The translations under genes were made by a program, and so were the position numbers. Shown here piece after piece: positions 63,692 through 64,000 of a stretch of 64,000 nucleotides of DNA (positions within the stretch are counted from its first letter, which is position 1; each line of letters opens with the position of its first letter). The notes beneath the pieces were generated by a model. That model made no database searches. It was given only the letters and a program-made list of their open reading frames with translations, and was not told the DNA's origin. Source of the DNA: Variovorax paradoxus (GTDB lineage: Bacteria; Pseudomonadota; Gammaproteobacteria; Burkholderiales; Burkholderiaceae_C); NCBI RefSeq assembly GCF_009498455.1, contig NZ_CP045644.1:6017001-6081000 (forward strand), written 5' to 3'.

Positions 63692-64000
63692 GTGCGAATC
63701 TTGCTGGTCGAAGATGACAGTTCGTTGGCAGACGCGGTCTGCAGCTACCTGGTCGCCAAGGCGTTCGTCGTCGATGTGGCCCCCAGCCTGGCCGAAGCGC
63801 GTGGTGCGCTGCTGTCGGTGCAGTACGCGGCGGTGCTGCTCGACCTGCACCTGGGCGACGGCGACGGCCTCTCGCTGCTGCCGCAGGTGCGTGCGCTGCG
63901 CGAGCCACCGATCGTCATCGTGCTCACGGCGCGCGACCAGGTCACCGACCGCATCCGCGGCCTCGATGCCGGCGCCGACGACTACCTCATCAAGCCCTAC
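63692..64000 (+). CDS. Response regulator, probably PmrA/QseB type (3' end cut off)
   Basis: 103 residues from GTG 63692 are visible. The receiver domain is complete to the Lys: VRILLVEDDSSLADAV (acidic pocket), LLDLHLGDGDG (phospho-Asp), VLTARDQ (Thr/Ala switch) and ADDYLIKPY. The DNA-binding domain lies outside the window, so the OmpR class is inferred from the receiver style and the genes opposite: PAP2, PAP2 and eptA. A sensor kinase should follow. Confidence 0.88.
   Translation, partial: MRILLVEDDSSLADAVCSYLVAKAFVVDVAPSLAEARGALLSVQYAAVLLDLHLGDGDGLSLLPQVRALREPPIVIVLTARDQVTDRIRGLDAGADDYLIKPY

Overview
The window is GC-rich, densely packed chromosomal DNA from a beta-proteobacterium of the Burkholderiales. 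The gene families point to the Comamonadaceae, most likely Variovorax or a close relative: a Bug-type solute receptor, CaiB/BaiF CoA-transferases, several LysR regulators and a DUF779/aldehyde dehydrogenase/AcoR trio. The placement rests on gene content and codon style, not on a marker gene. I saw no tRNA, rRNA, insertion sequence, prophage or CRISPR array.

Positions 1-8.7 kb hold the end of a cbpM-like gene, an orphan fimbrial adhesin, an exported M20 peptidase, tag, two small exported proteins, and a divergent metE/metR pair with a perfect MetR-type box on the metR start codon. From 8.8 to 25.6 kb is catabolism. It includes an MFS carrier and a valine-degradation operon (mmsA, a lysozyme-inhibitor-like gene, acyl-CoA dehydrogenase, 3-hydroxyisobutyryl-CoA hydrolase, mmsB) under a divergent LysR gene. 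It also has scoAB facing a PAS-LuxR regulator across a palindrome, and a CoA-transferase/HMG-CoA-lyase/VOC/Bug-receptor cluster.

The most striking region is 25.7-37.5 kb, apparently one 11.7-kb operon on the minus strand. It encodes a DUF2170 (YjfI-like) protein, PspA/IM30, a small unknown protein, a YqiJ-like OB-fold membrane protein, a YqiK-like flotillin with an internal duplication, a zinc-ribbon protein, a 1755-residue AAA ATPase, a phospholipase-D-like protein and a CorA-like membrane protein. Most junctions overlap by 1 or 4 nt. A consensus-like sigma-70 promoter (TTGACA, 17 bp, TATAGT) with an inverted repeat over the -35 box precedes it. The set looks like a membrane-stress or membrane-remodelling machine.

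From 37.6 to 46 kb are a LysR gene, aldehyde dehydrogenase plus DUF779 with a divergent sigma-54 activator, a methyltransferase, and DUF1266 and DUF4259 proteins. Positions 46.2-49.4 kb encode a 1038-residue protein with an Asp-Ala dipeptide tract and a long 63-bp-periodic Gly-Leu-Leu-Gly-Gly repeat field; it is followed by a terminator and a perfect 20-bp-arm hairpin. Then come an RlmN-like radical SAM enzyme, an alpha/beta hydrolase, opgD, a pentapeptide protein and an FKBP isomerase.

The last 10 kb carry a minimal ethanolamine pathway (permease, eutB, eutC), a hipBA module with a clear operator, an AhpD-like protein, and a lipid A/envelope block (eptA, two PAP2 phosphatases). Opposite that block starts a two-component response regulator cut by the window end. 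Spaced CTGAA direct repeats lie both before eptA and before the regulator, suggesting one regulon.
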